DNA of 44,397 bases from contig CASCWU010000018.1 in NCBI GenBank assembly GCA_949155905.1, positions 1 through 44,397 on the forward strand, in the 5' to 3' direction. Positions 18,176 to 26,749 of the stretch are shown in pieces. The first letter of the stretch is position 1. The number at the start of each line of letters is the position of its first letter. The translations under genes and the position numbers were made by a program. The stretch comes from an uncultured Lachnospiraceae bacterium. GTDB lineage: Bacteria; Bacillota; Clostridia; Lachnospirales; Lachnospiraceae. A model generated the notes under the pieces. That model worked only from the letters and a program-made list of their open reading frames with translations. It did no database searches and was not told where the DNA came from.

Positions 18176-20125
18176 TCATTTCTGGTCTATTTTATTTCTT
18201 TTTCTCGTAGAGGGGGTCTCTGCCTCTTCATAGAGAAAATAAATAACGCTTAACGGTGGTATATCTACCTCTGCTATATAATCCCGATTTGTTTCTTTAA
18301 ACTTCCGATCTGTCCTCTTTCTTTTTCGTATTTTCTTTTTCCGGTTCTTTCTCCCGGCCCCGTTAAATTCAGCCTGGTCACTGGAGAAAATCTCGGTCAG
18401 ACTGCCAAGACCCGGTACCTGAAGTTGGTATTTTGACCGTTCTACCGGCGTAAAGTTAAAGGCACAGATAATCTGCTCCTTGCGCTTTTTCGATCTTCTG
18501 ACAAAGGCAAACACACTATATTCTTCATCTTCTACGTTCATCCACTCAAAGCCGTCCCAGGAATCCTCAATCTGGTAAAAGGCCGGATGCTCGCGATAAA
18601 ACTGATTGAGCGCTGCCATAAAATTCTTGACGCCGCGGTGACTGTCATATTCCTCCGGCAGCTTCCAGTCTAACTCCTTTTTATAATCCCATTCGATAAA
18701 CTGGGCAAACTCATCGCCCATAAACAACAGCTTTTTGCCTGGATGAGCAAACATATAGCCATACAGTGTCTTTAACGTTGAAAACTTCTGCTCATAATCT
18801 CCGCAGATTTTATTGACCATGGAAGCCTTTCCATGTACGACCTCATCATGAGAATACGGCAGAATATAATTCTCACTGAACGCATATTCCATGGAAAAGG
18901 TCATCGCACTATGATGGAACTTCCGGTGAATCGGATCCAGACCGATATAGTAAAGGGTATCGTGCATATACCCCATATTCCACTTATAGGAAAAGCCAAG
19001 CCCATCCTCCTCTATCGGATGCGTCACTCTCGGATAAGCGGTGGATTCTTCGGCTATCGTAATAAAGCCCGGGAACGTCTCATGCAATGCCTGGTTTAAA
19101 TTCCGCATAAATTTAACCGCTTCAAAGTTAATGTTGTGACCCTCCTCATTCGGCACCCATTCTCCCTGCTGCTTGCCAAAGTCCAGATAAAGCATCGCGC
19201 TGACCGCATCCAGGCGAATCCCGTCGATATGATAAACGTCTGCGAAAAAGGCCGCACTTGAAATCAGGAAGCTTTGCACCTCTGGCCTGCCGTAATTATA
19301 CGTCAGTGTCCCCCACTGTGGCATCTCGCCCTTTCTCGGATCGGCATGCTCATAGCAGCACTCCCCGTCAAACCGGATCAGACCATGGGCATCCTTTGGA
19401 AAATGCGCCGGAACCCAGTCTAACAGCACGCCTATCCCGGCACGGTGAAGCTTGTCCACCAGGTACATAAAATCCTGCGGCGTCCCATAGCGGGAGCTGA
19501 CGGCATAATAGCCTGTCACCTGGTAGCCCCACGACATATCTAATGGATACTCCGTCACCGGCATCAGCTCTACATGAGTAAAGCCCATCTCTTGCACATA
19601 CGGTACGAGCCAATCTGCAATCTGACGAAAATTCGGATAAGTCTCCTCCTCTTCTTTCTTTCCGCGCCAGGAGCCAAGGTGCATCTCGTAAATAGACATC
19701 GGGACATTGACGGAATTCATCTTAGCCCGCCTGGAAAGGAAGCCCTTGTCCCTCCAATGATAGCCGTCTAGCTTCCAGATACGGGACGCTGTCTCCGGTC
19801 TTAACTCTGCATAAAAGGCATAAGGATCGGCCTTGTAGAGCAGCTCGCCCTTTTTGGTCTGGATGCAGAATTTATAGCACATCCCTTCCTTGACCTCCGG
19901 GATCACGGCCTCATAGATCCCCGTCTCGATCTCCTTCATCGGATCGGCCTTAGGCTTCCAGTCATTAAAATCACCTACGACACTGACTGCCGCCGCATTT
20001 GGCGCCCATACACAGAAGCGGTACGCATCCTCTGCTTCGATGTAATGGCACCCAAAATTTCGGTATGCCTGTCTGGCATTACCAGTACGAAATAAATAAA
20101 TATCTTCCTGTGAGCAATACTTCAT
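18176..20125 (-). CDS. glgB: 1,4-alpha-glucan branching enzyme
   Basis: A 649-residue GH13 enzyme that makes alpha-1,6 branches in glycogen. An N-terminal CBM48 domain ([20 protein letters not shown], about 37-56) precedes the barrel. Catalytic motifs are [11 protein letters not shown] with Asp306, TIAEEST with the acid/base Glu at 359, and LPYSHDEV. The ATG at 20125 is chosen because GTGGAGG lies 8 nt upstream; a GTG five codons earlier lies within that site. Odd: the C-terminal sandwich carries a very basic insertion (about residues 592-612) and the protein ends in a charged tail. It is the first gene of the glycogen operon. Confidence 0.96.
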   Translation of the reverse strand: MKYCSQEDIYLFRTGNARQAYRNFGCHYIEAEDAYRFCVWAPNAAAVSVVGDFNDWKPKADPMKEIETGIYEAVIPEVKEGMCYKFCIQTKKGELLYKADPYAFYAELRPETASRIWKLDGYHWRDKGFLSRRAKMNSVNVPMSIYEMHLGSWRGKKEEEETYPNFRQIADWLVPYVQEMGFTHVELMPVTEYPLDMSWGYQVTGYYAVSSRYGTPQDFMYLVDKLHRAGIGVLLDWVPAHFPKDAHGLIRFDGECCYEHADPRKGEMPQWGTLTYNYGRPEVQSFLISSAAFFADVYHIDGIRLDAVSAMLYLDFGKQQGEWVPNEEGHNINFEAVKFMRNLNQALHETFPGFITIAEESTAYPRVTHPIEEDGLGFSYKWNMGYMHDTLYYIGLDPIHRKFHHSAMTFSMEYAFSENYILPYSHDEVVHGKASMVNKICGDYEQKFSTLKTLYGYMFAHPGKKLLFMGDEFAQFIEWDYKKELDWKLPEEYDSHRGVKNFMAALNQFYREHPAFYQIEDSWDGFEWMNVEDEEYSVFAFVRRSKKRKEQIICAFNFTPVERSKYQLQVPGLGSLTEIFSSDQAEFNGAGRKNRKKKIRKRKRTDRKFKETNRDYIAEVDIPPLSVIYFLYEEAETPSTRKRNKIDQK

Positions 20126-20163
20126 AGGGTCATCCTCCACTCTGCAGTCTTTTCTTGCATTCT

Positions 20164-20192
20164 ATTTTATCATAATTCTACTAGAAAGTACA
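20164..20192 (-). promoter_or_regulatory. Probable promoter of the glycogen operon
   Basis: A TGA-TAAAAT extended -10 (20164-20169) lies about 40 bp before glgB, with a weak -35 (TGTACT, 20187-20192) at 17 nt. The overlapping hexamer TATGAT is an alternative -10. The surrounding 20160-20385 sequence is AT-rich and holds no convincing ORF or other recognisable feature. Confidence 0.45.
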
Positions 20193-20385
20193 GGATATTT
20201 TGACTTTTTTATCACATTTTACCATGAATTTATTCAGGTTTTGACATCTTTTTCGCCCCATCTACACAAATTCTGTAAAAAGCAGCCCTTCTATCGAACT
20301 TACATTCCAAAACAGGCCTCTCTATCCTTTATCATATGCAGGCACTTAGAGGAACATGACCGAAATTAGTATAGCATATTCTCAT

Positions 20386-20422
20386 AAAAAAACAGCAGCT
20401 TTTTTCAAACTACTGTTTTTTC
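20386..20422 (-). terminator. Intrinsic terminator after the aspartate-family operon
   Basis: On the minus strand AAAAAACAGTAG pairs with CTGCTGTTTTTT (one G-U) around an 11-nt loop and runs into a T-run. It lies 29 bp after the aspartokinase stop and separates this operon from glgB. Confidence 0.85.
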
Positions 20423-20450
20423 TTGATTTGGATTATCCTTCCAATCCGCT

Positions 20451-21770
20451 TTATAGCTGCACGATAACAAAAATATCATAAATCGCCTTGATGGCCGCTT
20501 CAAAATCCTTGTCTGCGACCCCGATGATAATGTTTAACTCACTAGATCCCTGATCAATCATTTTTACGTTGATATGGGAATGTGCCAGAGCCGAAAAAAT
20601 CCGACCCGCCGTCCCGCGGGTAGATTTCATGCCGCGTCCTACCACTGCTATGAGCGCCAGGTCTGCTTCGATGTCAATCGAATCCGGCTGAACGGCTCTG
20701 TGGATGCCGGATACGACACGCTGCTCCTTATGGATAAAATCGTGCTGATCGACCAACACCGTAAACGTATCAATCCCGGACGGCACATGCTCAAAGGAAA
20801 TTTCATTTTCCTCAAAGACCTGCAGCACTTTCCTGCCAAAGCCTACCTCCGAATTCATCATATCCTTTTCAATATTGATAGCGCAAAAGCCCTTCTTTCC
20901 GGCAATTCCGGTTATGACATATTTGGATTTCTGACAGGTGCTTTCTACAATCCAGGTTCCATTATCCCCCGGTGCGTTGGTGTTGCGGATATTGACCGGA
21001 ATTCCCTCCCGTCTGACCGGGAAAATAGCATCCTCATGCAGCACTCCGGCTCCCATATAGGAAAGCTCCCGCAGCTCTCTATAGGTAATCGATTCGATCC
21101 CCTTCGGATCTTCGATGATATGCGGATCGGCAATCAAAAAGCCCGATACGTCCGTCCAGTTTTCATAAACGTCTGCCCGTACTGCTCTGGCGACAATCGA
21201 ACCGGTAATATCCGAGCCGCCTCTGGAAAAGGTCTTTATCCTGCCGTCCTTATAAGCACCGTAAAAGCCAGGAATCACGGCGCGCTCCATCGTCTTTAGC
21301 CGTTCTCCAACAAGGCTGTTTGTCTCCTCTGCCTCAAACTCTCCTGCTTCATTAAAGCGAATCACCTCGGCGGCATCCAAAAACTCATATCCCAGATAAG
21401 CGGCCATCACAATTCCGTTGAGGTATTCTCCGCGGGAGGCAGCATAATCGCTCCCGGCTCCCTCTGCAAACAGCCGCTCCATCGTTTCAAATTCTTTTTC
21501 CAGATTTAAGGAAAGGGAAAGCCCCTCCATGATTTCCTCATAACGTGCCTGAATAGCTGCCAGCTCCTTTTGAAACGGCTCTCCTGCCTCCGCCCGCGCA
21601 TAACAGGCATACAGCATATCCGTCACCTTTTCATCTGACGGAAAGCGTCTCCCTGGCGCCGACGGAATCACATATTTACGCTCCTCATCGCTCCTGATGA
21701 TCTCTCCGACCTTTTGAAACTGCTCTGCGCTTGCCAGAGAGCTTCCCCCGAATTTTACTACCTTTATCAT
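20451..21770 (-). CDS. lysC: Aspartate kinase
   Basis: Phosphorylates aspartate, the first step to lysine, threonine and methionine. It has 439 residues with N-terminal KFGGSSLA, a YVIPSAPGRR segment, SRGGSDITGSIVARA, and a C-terminal regulatory region with two ACT modules (from about residue 300: NIEKDMMNSEVGFGRKVL and ALIAVVGRGMKSTRG). The ACT domains imply feedback control by amino acids. The YVIPSAPGRRF...DEKVTD form resembles the clostridial aspartokinase group. The ATG lacks a well-placed Shine-Dalgarno; a strong one (GGAGAAAGGGGC) serves an out-of-frame ATG 13 nt upstream. Last gene of its operon. Confidence 0.94.
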   Translation of the reverse strand: MIKVVKFGGSSLASAEQFQKVGEIIRSDEERKYVIPSAPGRRFPSDEKVTDMLYACYARAEAGEPFQKELAAIQARYEEIMEGLSLSLNLEKEFETMERLFAEGAGSDYAASRGEYLNGIVMAAYLGYEFLDAAEVIRFNEAGEFEAEETNSLVGERLKTMERAVIPGFYGAYKDGRIKTFSRGGSDITGSIVARAVRADVYENWTDVSGFLIADPHIIEDPKGIESITYRELRELSYMGAGVLHEDAIFPVRREGIPVNIRNTNAPGDNGTWIVESTCQKSKYVITGIAGKKGFCAINIEKDMMNSEVGFGRKVLQVFEENEISFEHVPSGIDTFTVLVDQHDFIHKEQRVVSGIHRAVQPDSIDIEADLALIAVVGRGMKSTRGTAGRIFSALAHSHINVKMIDQGSSELNIIIGVADKDFEAAIKAIYDIFVIVQL

Positions 21771-21783
21771 GATTTCCGGTCAT
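21685..21783 (-). other. Short upstream ORF overlapping the lysC start (32 codons)
   Basis: An ATG at 21783 preceded by GGAGAAAGGGGC opens a 32-codon frame that overlaps the aspartokinase start out of frame and stops at 21685. The product would be basic. The Shine-Dalgarno is better than that of lysC itself. It may be a coupling or leader ORF, or simply chance. Confidence 0.3.
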
Positions 21784-21854
21784 GCCCCTTTCTCCAATCA
21801 GTTTTCAAGTCTTTTTGTCGTTTACTATAGCTCGAAGCCTTCTAAAATACAACA

Positions 21855-23054
21855 TCAGTTTTCTAACAAGATATCCATCAGACGATACCCCTCCTGCAAA
21901 AGCTGTCCGGTTTGCTCTGCCGCTGCTTCGTTATACAGCCAGTCATGCTGCTCTGTTCGTGTACTGTCATAAAGCAGATACGGCACCGGATCCGAGGTAT
22001 GCGTCCGCACGGCTATCGGCGTCGGATGATCCGGCAGCACCAGCAGACGGAAATCTGTATGCTGTTCCTCTAGCGCCTGCACCAAAGGACCTATCACACG
22101 GGCATCCAGATATTCAATCGCCTCTATCTTTCGCTCTATGCTGCCCTGATGCCCCATTTCATCCGGCGCCTCTACATGAATATAGACAAAGTCATCTCCC
22201 TGTTCCAATAACGTTTTTACGGCAGCAGCGGCTTTTCCCTCGTAATTTGTATGAAGCGTCCCATCTGCTCCCTCTACCTCAATCATCCGCATCCCGCTTC
22301 CGACGGCAATCCCCTTTAGCAAATCCACCGCCGAAATCATTGCCCCGCGTTTCCCGGTCTTTTCATAAAAGGAGGCTAAGGCCGGCTTTGTCCCGGCTCC
22401 CCAAAACCAAATCGAATTGGCCTTGTGCAAGCCCTTCCTGGCTCGCTCTTCATTTAACGGATGATGGTTTAAAACCGCAAAGCTTTTTTCCATCATCCGG
22501 CGCAGCGCTTCCTCCTCCGGCAGATAAGCGCCTATCTGCTGCTCCAAAATATCATGAGGAGGCGTCAGCTCCACCACCCGTCCTTCGTGCCAGATCGTCA
22601 GATGACGGTAGCTTGTGCCTGTATAAAAGCTCCAGGCTTCCTCGGTAAAGACCTCCTTGATTGCTTCTATTAAAATATGGGCATCCTCCGTAGAAATCTC
22701 ATCGGAGCTATGATCGATGATTCGTTTTTCCTCATAAGACTCTTCCTCTGTCAAGGTGACAAGGTTACAGCGCAGTGCAATATCCGTTTTCTCCATCGGA
22801 ACGCCGATGCTAAGCGCTTCTAAAGGAGAACGCCCGGTATAATATTGTCTCGGATCATACCCCAGTACAGCCAGATTCGCAGTATCACTCCCAGGCTTCA
22901 TCCCCTCTGGAATCGTCTGCACCATCCCGATTTGGGCTCCTGCCGCCAGCCGATCCAAGTTCGGAGTTGTGGCATAGGCCAGCGGAGTTTTGCCGCCCAG
23001 CTCCTGGATAGGCCGATCTGCCATACCATCGCCTAATACAATCACATATTTCAT
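21855..23054 (-). CDS. Phosphoglycerate-mutase-like protein, probable homoserine kinase
   Basis: A 399-residue alkaline-phosphatase-superfamily protein of the archaeal-type (ApgM) cofactor-independent phosphoglycerate mutase group. The N-terminal metal motif is VLGDGMADRP, the nucleophile Ser lies in KPGSDTANL, and later metal ligands are in APDEMGHQG and VLPDHPTP. Gene context argues for a different role: it sits between hom and lysC where thrB would be expected. A subgroup of this family has been proposed as an alternative homoserine kinase in bacteria lacking ThrB. The ATG at 23054 has AAAGGGG 7 nt upstream. The protein could still be a true mutase; sequence alone does not settle it. Confidence 0.8.
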   Translation of the reverse strand: MKYVIVLGDGMADRPIQELGGKTPLAYATTPNLDRLAAGAQIGMVQTIPEGMKPGSDTANLAVLGYDPRQYYTGRSPLEALSIGVPMEKTDIALRCNLVTLTEEESYEEKRIIDHSSDEISTEDAHILIEAIKEVFTEEAWSFYTGTSYRHLTIWHEGRVVELTPPHDILEQQIGAYLPEEEALRRMMEKSFAVLNHHPLNEERARKGLHKANSIWFWGAGTKPALASFYEKTGKRGAMISAVDLLKGIAVGSGMRMIEVEGADGTLHTNYEGKAAAAVKTLLEQGDDFVYIHVEAPDEMGHQGSIERKIEAIEYLDARVIGPLVQALEEQHTDFRLLVLPDHPTPIAVRTHTSDPVPYLLYDSTRTEQHDWLYNEAAAEQTGQLLQEGYRLMDILLEN

Positions 23055-23120
23055 AAAGAAACCCCTTTCGTTTGTCATAGGCCCCTCCCACTGCCCTTCG
23101 GCCGTGGGTAGTTGACTCTC

Positions 23121-24329
23121 CTAAAAAGCTGCGCGGATTCGGTTAAGAACGGAAAGCTCCTCTGCCTTCTTCGCATATTCCCGTTCGGTCAAAACACCAG
23201 TCAGAAACGCATATTCCCCGGTAATCCCTTCTGCTTTGATTTCCTGAAAGCCATCCGCTTGAAATAGCTTTTGTGCCTGCTTTCGTTCACTTTCTGGAAC
23301 ACGGACAAAAAAGCGGCTGGCGGAATCCTCAAAGCAGCCCAGCTCCAGCTTTTTACTGCTCCACAGCGTCATAATATTGGTATTTTTATGCTTGACTGCA
23401 TCAATCACATCCGATACAACGGCGCTGGCAGTCGGAAGCTTCCCTGCTCCGCGTCCGTAAAACATCACCTCACCCAATACATTCCCTTTGACAAAAATAG
23501 CATTGAACACATCGTTGACTCCATACAGCGGGTGATCGCTTCGTACCAGTACCGGCGCTACCTGGGCATAGATTTTCCCCTGACGCTTGCTCGATCCGAG
23601 CAGCTTGATGGCGGCATCCATCGCCTTTGCATAGGCGATGTCCGTCTTGGTAATCTGTGTAATCCCTTCGGTATGGATATCCTCGTAATCTACCTGACTG
23701 CCATAGGCCAGAGAGGTCAGAATCGCGATTTTCCGGCAGGCATCGTGTCCCTCTACATCCGCCTCCGGGTTCCGCTCTGCATAGCCCTTCTCCTGCGCCT
23801 CCCGCAGCACCTCTTCATACTCGGCTCCCTCTCTTGTCATCTTTGTTAAAATATAGTTCGTCGTTCCGTTTAAAATACCTTTGATTTCTACAATCTCATC
23901 TGCAGTCAGCGCCTGATTCAACGGACGGATAATCGGGATACCGCCTCCTACGCTTGCTTCAAAGAGAAAATTTAAGCTTCGTTCCTTGGCTATCGCTAAC
24001 AGCTCCGAGCCATGCCTGGCCACCAGCTCCTTGTTGGAGGTACATACGCTTTTTCCATGCTCCAACGCCATTTTTACATAATCATAGGCAGGCTGTACGC
24101 CTCCCATCGTCTCCACAATAATGCGAATCTCCGGATCCTCTGCCAGCTCTTTAAAGTCCTTTGTCAGCAAAGCCTCTGCCGGATCGCCCGGAAAGTCTCT
24201 CAGGTCGCAAATCCGTTTTACCGTAATCTCTTCTCCTGCTCTTTTCGCAATGCTTTCCCGGTTGGTCTGGATCACCTCATACACTCCGGAGCCTACCGTC
24301 CCATATCCAATAATCCCTATTGCAATCAT
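23121..24329 (-). CDS. hom: Homoserine dehydrogenase
   Basis: NAD(P)H-dependent reduction of aspartate semialdehyde to homoserine. The 402 residues have the Rossmann motif IGIIGYGTVGSGV at the N-terminus, the catalytic-domain signature KGILNGTTNYILTKM, AYGSQVDYEDIHTEGI, and GRGAGKLPTASAVVSD. The C-terminal part (about 330-402) is an ACT-like regulatory region. The ATG at 24329 is chosen because a strong GGAGGAAAGGAAGGAAACG precedes it; the frame is open to 24383. It lies between an ACT-domain protein and the putative homoserine kinase. Confidence 0.96.
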   Translation of the reverse strand: MIAIGIIGYGTVGSGVYEVIQTNRESIAKRAGEEITVKRICDLRDFPGDPAEALLTKDFKELAEDPEIRIIVETMGGVQPAYDYVKMALEHGKSVCTSNKELVARHGSELLAIAKERSLNFLFEASVGGGIPIIRPLNQALTADEIVEIKGILNGTTNYILTKMTREGAEYEEVLREAQEKGYAERNPEADVEGHDACRKIAILTSLAYGSQVDYEDIHTEGITQITKTDIAYAKAMDAAIKLLGSSKRQGKIYAQVAPVLVRSDHPLYGVNDVFNAIFVKGNVLGEVMFYGRGAGKLPTASAVVSDVIDAVKHKNTNIMTLWSSKKLELGCFEDSASRFFVRVPESERKQAQKLFQADGFQEIKAEGITGEYAFLTGVLTEREYAKKAEELSVLNRIRAAF

Positions 24330-24375
24330 CGTTTCCTTCCTTTCCTCCTTCTGGCTGCACGTCCTCTTCCACACA

Positions 24376-24819
24376 CTATTCACGGGCCAGTATTTTCATA
24401 TATTGTACGCCTTTCATAGTCTCGATATCCTCTAACATCGCCGTGATATCTACCCTCTCTCCCGTGATCTCAATACTGATGGTAATCGTGGCAATCTGGT
24501 TGACGGGTATACTCTGGTGAATCGTCAGAATATTGACCCCAAAGGCGGCAATCCGGTTGAGCGCGTTGGAAAGCACCCCGGGTTCATCATCCATCTGTAT
24601 CATAAAGGTAATCGTCCTCCCTCTGGCATGGTCATAAAAGGGAGCGATATCATCCTTATATTTATAGAAAGAACTTCGACTGATTCCAACCTCGTCCGTC
24701 GCCTCCTGTACCGTCAAGACCCGCTCTGTCTCTAAAAGACGCTTTGCCTCTACTACCTTCAGCAAAACCTCAGGAACCGCTCTTTGCGTTATAAGATAGA
24801 GCATCTCCCCTTCTTTCAT
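24376..24819 (-). CDS. ACT domain-containing protein (PheB / UPF0735 type)
   Basis: A 147-residue small regulator-like protein. The N-terminal half looks like a helix-turn-helix segment (VQEATDEVGISRSSFYKYKDDI, about 37-58). The C-terminal half is an ACT domain (ITFMIQMDDEPGVLSNALNRI, about 69-89) that typically binds an amino acid. B. subtilis PheB is of this type. Being first in the aspartate-family operon suggests an amino-acid-responsive regulator or accessory protein of threonine synthesis, but no function is established from sequence. Confidence 0.88.
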   Translation of the reverse strand: MKEGEMLYLITQRAVPEVLLKVVEAKRLLETERVLTVQEATDEVGISRSSFYKYKDDIAPFYDHARGRTITFMIQMDDEPGVLSNALNRIAAFGVNILTIHQSIPVNQIATITISIEITGERVDITAMLEDIETMKGVQYMKILARE

Positions 24820-24884
24820 GCCGTTTTCTCCCCTTTTCCTTCCTTTTGTTCGTTCACGGAATACATTTGTTTGTCACAGAGAGA

Positions 24885-24913
24885 ATCTTAACACACCATC
24901 CCCAAAAAAGCAA
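24885..24913 (-). promoter_or_regulatory. Promoter of the aspartate-family operon
   Basis: TTGCTT (24908-24913), 17 nt, TAAGAT (24885-24890) on the minus strand, with TGTG before the -10. It lies between the preceding terminator and the ACT-protein gene, giving a leader of about 60 nt with no visible attenuator. Confidence 0.65.
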
Positions 24914-24949
24914 ACCTTAACCGAACAGAATTTTTCACCAATTTTCACT

Positions 24950-24984
24950 CAAAAAAGAGCATTTTTTGTTAAAAATGCTCTTAA
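24950..24984 (-). terminator. Intrinsic terminator after cheW
   Basis: A perfect stem AAGAGCATTTTT / AAAAATGCTCTT with a 4-nt loop, followed by TTTT on the minus strand, 22 bp after the cheW stop. It ends the secA-prfB-cheW unit. Confidence 0.93.
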
Positions 24985-25005
24985 CGGATCGGATTCTTCT
25001 CTTTT

Positions 25006-25476
25006 TTAACCGGTTGGATTAGCATTTCCTGTTCGGAGCATTGCCTCCACCCTTTCCTGCTCCCCTTCGGTCAGGAGAGTATCCAGGTCTAACAGAACCA
25101 CCAACCGCCCTTTGACACGGATTACCTGGCCAACGTAGGCAGTATCTGTCATCCGCAGCAATGGCGGCGCCATGTGTACCTCTTCCTCCTCCGGCTCTAC
25201 AATCTCTACTACCTGATCAATCGCCAGTGCTACCTTCATCCCTTTTACAAGTACAATAGCCAGTGTGACAATCGGCGCATCCGGCAGCCCAAAACGGGCG
25301 CGTAAATTGTAAACCGGAACTACCTGATTTCTCCGATGAATCATCCCGGCAATATGCTTTGACGGAGTTGGCGCCGGCTGCAAGGGAATATGCTGAACAA
25401 TCTCTTCCACCGAAAAGATATCCAGTCCATACTCCTCCCCGCCTAAACGAAACAGAACCTGTTTATGGATTCCCAC
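25006..25476 (-). CDS. cheW: CheW-like chemotaxis coupling protein
   Basis: A 156-residue single CheW domain that links chemoreceptors to CheA. It starts FRLGGEEYGLDIFSVEEIVQ, then MIHRRNQVVPVYNLRARFGLP, and ends VGQVIRVKGRLVVLLDLDTLL, the typical CheW pattern. It lies 6 bp after prfB and just before a strong terminator. No other chemotaxis gene is in the window, so it may be an extra (non-cluster) CheW or a CheV-like adaptor lacking a receiver domain. Motility of the organism is supported by flagellar genes at 39780-41884. Confidence 0.9.
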   Translation of the reverse strand: MGIHKQVLFRLGGEEYGLDIFSVEEIVQHIPLQPAPTPSKHIAGMIHRRNQVVPVYNLRARFGLPDAPIVTLAIVLVKGMKVALAIDQVVEIVEPEEEEVHMAPPLLRMTDTAYVGQVIRVKGRLVVLLDLDTLLTEGEQERVEAMLRTGNANPTG

Positions 25477-25482
25477 ACTGCA

Positions 25483-26599
25483 TTACTCCTTTTCTTTTAC
25501 ACTGTTCCAGCGCAGATATGCGTTGATAAAAGGGTCCAGGTTGCCGTCTAACACGCTGGTGCAGTTGCCGCTTTCTTCATTCGTCCGATGATCCTTTACC
25601 ATCGTATAAGGCTGCAGCACATAAGAGCGAATCTGGCTGCCCCAGCCGATTTCCTTTTGCTCTCCTCGAATACCTGCTTCCTTTTGTTCATTTTCCTGTT
25701 GCTTTAGCAAATAGAGCTTTGCCTTTAACATCTGCATGGCTTTGTCTTTATTCATATGCTGAGAACGCTCGTTTTGACACTGAACGACAATTCCGGTCGG
25801 CAGATGGGTAATCCGAATCGCTGAGGAGGTTTTATTGATATGCTGTCCGCCTGCCCCGCTGGAACGGTACGTATCAATCCGCAGATCGTCCTCGTTGATT
25901 TCGATATCCAAATCCTCCTCGATATCCGGCATAACATCACAGGAGACAAAGGAGGTCTGCCGTTTTCCTGCAGCATTAAAAGGAGAAATCCGCACCAGAC
26001 GGTGTACGCCATGCTCTGATTTCAGATAGCCATACGCATTTTCTCCGTCAATCTGAAGCGTTACGGATTTGACTCCGGCTTCCTCTCCGTCCAGATAATC
26101 CAATACCTCTACCCGGTATCCCTTCTTTTCTGCCCAACGCTGGTACATCCGGTTTAGCATTCCTGCCCAGTCACAGCTTTCCGTCCCCCCTGCTCCGGCA
26201 TGCAGCGTTAAAATCGCGTTGTCCCGATCATAAGGACCGGAAAGCAGAGTAGAAATACGAAGATCCTCCAGCTTCGCAATAAAATTCTGCAGCTCCTCGC
26301 CGATTTCTGGAATCATGTCCGGATCGTTTTCCTCGTAGGCCATCTCTAACAGCGTCTGGATATCCTCATAGGCCTGCTGCAACGAGGCATAACCGTCAAT
26401 ATCATCCTTTAATCCCTTTAGCTCCCGCATCAATGCCTGTGCTTTTTCTGCATCGTCCCAAAAGCCCGGAGCCTCCATAATACGCTCGATTTCCTCTACC
26501 CGCAGCGCCTTAGCTGCTAAGTTAAAGTGAATCCCCCATTTCCTTTAATGGCCCTGTGTAGGTACTTAGCGTGTACTTGAACTGATCCAGTTCTACCAT
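25483..26599 (-). CDS. prfB: Peptide chain release factor 2, made by programmed +1 frameshift
   Basis: RF2 terminates translation at UGA and UAA. The zero frame starts at 26599 (after GGAGTGAGAGAA), runs 25 codons (MVELDQF...EMGDSL) and meets a TAA at 26522-26524. A +1 slip on CTT-T continues as NLAAKALRVEEIERIMEAP into the long frame ending at 25483, giving 371 residues. The stop-recognition motif SPF (VRISPFN) and the peptidyl-transferase motif GAGGQHINKT are intact. The internal ATG at 26478 has no ribosome binding site, so frameshifting is needed. The zero-frame stop being TAA rather than TGA is unusual. The gene lies downstream of secA across a palindromic repeat. Confidence 0.95.
26518..26540 (-). 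promoter_or_regulatory. prfB programmed frameshift site
   Basis: On the minus strand GGGGG-ATTCA-CTT-TAA-C. CTT is the slip codon (P-site tRNA-Leu re-pairs on TTT), TAA is the zero-frame stop, and the G-run is the internal Shine-Dalgarno-like stimulator. The G-run to CTT distance is 5 nt, against 3 nt in the E. coli site, and the stop is TAA instead of TGA. Confidence 0.85.
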
Positions 26600-26614
26600 T
26601 TCTCTCACTCCTTA

Positions 26615-26733
26615 TTTTAAGTTCCGTAATTCTCCTACCAAGACACTGACCCACAGCAAAATTCGTGTCCGCAAAGCGCCGCGTCCCCAAATTTCGCTGT
26701 GCCTTGTCCGGGGAATTACTGATTTAAGTCCCG
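26615..26733 (-). repeat. Palindromic repeat element between secA and prfB
   Basis: About 119 bp on the minus strand. Outer arms GTAATTC / GAATTAC, inner arms CACAGC-AAATT / AATTTTGCTGTG, and core GCGGCGCTTTGCGGACA. Both ends carry CGG-x-ACTTAAA (GGGACTTAAA and GGAACTTAAAA) in direct orientation. The core and flanks match the element at 6313-6495, although the arms differ in sequence. No T-run follows, and the element separates two genes on the same strand. Confidence 0.8.
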
Positions 26734-26749
26734 TAAAATCCCGAACTGC

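Noticed and set aside
20574..21299. A 241-codon plus-strand frame antisense to aspartokinase
   Set aside because: Shadow frame of lysC with no supporting signals.
21782..22648. A 288-codon plus-strand open frame inside the putative homoserine kinase gene
   Set aside because: It is antisense to a well-conserved gene, has a Pro/Ser/Arg-rich low-quality product, no ribosome binding site and no recognisable domain.
23055..23120. Hairpin CCCAC...GTGGG between hom and the putative homoserine kinase
   Set aside because: The stem is short and irregular and has no T-run; too weak to call a terminator.
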